Source: an uncultured Phycisphaerales bacterium
GTDB taxonomy: Bacteria > Planctomycetota > Phycisphaerae > Phycisphaerales > UBA1924
Direction of reading: 5' to 3'
Assembly (NCBI GenBank): GCA_937871415.1
Contig: CALMQD010000470.1
Span: 1 to 6,918, forward strand
DNA: 6,918 nucleotides
A program made the position numbers and the translations under genes. Within the stretch, counting starts at the first letter, position 1. Each line of letters begins with the position of its first letter. The notes below the pieces were generated by a model, which worked only from the letters and a program-made list of their open reading frames with translations, did no database searches and was not told the DNA's origin. This document shows positions 6,206 through 6,918 of this stretch, piece after piece.

Positions 6206-6918
6206 CAGACCCCGCAGACGCCGAACTCGGTGAACCAGGCGTCGAGGAAGCCGAAGAGGTCGGCGACGTCGACGGACAGGTTGTTGTCGAAGTCGGCGGA
6301 GGGCGTGCCCGGCGCGCCGCCCGCGCCGAACTGCTCGAACCACGCGTCGAGGAAGGCGAAGAGGTCGGAGACGGTGGTCGTGTCGTCGCCGTCGAAGTCG
6401 GCGGCGCAAGATGGCGGCGGCGGGTCGCACTCGTCCGGCACGCCGTTGTGGTTCGCGTCGAGGCTCGTGCCCTTGGCGATGTCGCAGTCGTCGTTCACGC
6501 CGTTGGCGTTGCAGTCGGGGCCGACGAAGACCGTGGGCTCGATCTTGTAGACCGCGCCCTGACCGTTGGAGCCGTAGATGACGAAGTAGAGTTCACCGAG
6601 TGCATCTTCGCCGAAGTGCACGTTGGTGCCGACGAATGAACCCCCTGTGGGAGACAACTGCGTGGAGCGGTTGACGAAGTTCGCGAGGGTGTTGCCGACG
6701 TGATCGCAGGTGAGGATGGTGCCGTTCCAATCGCCGAACATGTACTTGCCGTAGAGCCAGGGGATGGCGCAGCCTCGGTAGACGCGCCCGCCGACGACGG
6801 CCGAGCCGTTGATGGGGCCGCCGGAGGACGAGTGCGGGTACTCGTATGTCGGAAGCACCGAGGGCGGGAGCGGGTTGACGCAACCGGCGTAGTTGGTGGG
6901 GTTGGTGCCTTCGAGGCA
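6205..6918 (-). CDS. PQQ-dependent sugar dehydrogenase-like secreted protein, 5' partial
   Basis: The frame is open through the window edge, so only the last 237 residues are visible and the true start lies beyond 6918; a GTG at 6858 is in frame but internal. Residues 27-60 (YPHSSSGG, then GGRVYRG, IPWLYGKYMFGDW) and 105-128 (ALGELYF...GAVYKIEP) match the last blades of the glucose/sorbosone dehydrogenase family. These are periplasmic or secreted beta-propellers that oxidise sugars with PQQ; the Arg in YRG is in the cofactor region. Next is a calcium-type linker, DCNANG to PDEC (135-164), where Ala155 takes the place usually held by Cys. Residues 171-237 are the duplicated dockerin-like tag with DLFAFLDAWF and DLFGFLDAWF, ending in Cys235. 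The catalytic N-terminus is outside the window, so substrate and activity cannot be judged. Confidence 0.85.
   Translation of the reverse strand, partial: CLEGTNPTNYAGCVNPLPPSVLPTYEYPHSSSGGPINGSAVVGGRVYRGCAIPWLYGKYMFGDWNGTILTCDHVGNTLANFVNRSTQLSPTGGSFVGTNVHFGEDALGELYFVIYGSNGQGAVYKIEPTVFVGPDCNANGVNDDCDIAKGTSLDANHNGVPDECDPPPPSCAADFDGDDTTTVSDLFAFLDAWFEQFGAGGAPGTPSADFDNNLSVDVADLFGFLDAWFTEFGVCGV
6232..6366 (-). repeat. Duplicated dockerin-like coding module (gene at 6205)
   Basis: Two 30-base copies at 6232-6261 and 6337-6366, 105 bases (35 codons) apart, encode DLFGFLDAWF and DLFAFLDAWF. The first copy is almost base-for-base identical to the one at 3237-3266 in the neighbouring gene, including the flanking GTCGGCGAC. 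Confidence 0.88.

Noticed and set aside
3042..6233. A 1063-codon open frame on the plus strand opposite the HAF/Ig gene
   Set aside because: It is dominated by Gly, Ala, Asp, Glu and Val in low-complexity runs and lies antisense to a gene with clear signal peptide, HAF, Ig and tag motifs. Long antisense frames are expected in GC-rich DNA.
1651..6366. Repeated 30-mers considered as a CRISPR array or mobile-element ends
   Set aside because: They are in-frame coding repeats for the dockerin-like helices, spaced by whole codons within each gene, and there are no regular short spacers, inverted ends or transposase.

Overview
This is a GC-rich bacterial window that most resembles a planctomycete of the Phycisphaerae type. 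Three lines of evidence suggest this. Three consecutive secreted proteins end in the same dockerin-like module (core DLFxFLDxWF, with a Cys third from the C-terminus). One of them also carries a DxNxNG...DEC calcium-type repeat, and another carries HAF repeats joined to a run of Ig-like domains. From memory, this combination is typical of Phycisphaerae secretomes. No rRNA or other taxonomic marker is present, so the assignment is an inference.

Layout. Bases 1-242 are an intergenic region with heptamer tandem repeats and a UUCG-capped hairpin. They lead into a class I fructose-bisphosphate aldolase gene (fbaB, 243-1349, + strand), a cytoplasmic glycolytic/gluconeogenic enzyme. Bases 1350-1623 form a convergent intergenic region with one terminator-like hairpin for each strand. 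From there to the end of the window everything is on the minus strand, in transcription order 6918 to 1624. First is the 3' part of a PQQ-dependent (glucose/sorbosone dehydrogenase-type) secreted oxidoreductase (6205-6918, cut by the window edge). Next is a 953-aa protein with seven HAF-like repeats and five Ig-like domains (3210-6071). Last is a 448-aa secreted protein of unknown function with one Ig-like domain (1624-2970).

How the genes relate. The aldolase is an unrelated housekeeping neighbour. The three minus-strand genes have different N-terminal modules but share the C-terminal duplicated EF-hand-like tag, whose DNA is conserved in six copies. They look like members of one tagged secretome family whose products would be exported and then anchored or assembled through the tag. 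No cohesin-like partner is encoded in the window. The 239-bp gap before the 448-aa gene holds a terminator-like hairpin, a near-consensus sigma-54 promoter and an upstream dyad at about -96, so that gene may be an independently activated sigma-54 unit. This regulatory arrangement and the Cys-closed tag are the most interesting observations in the window.
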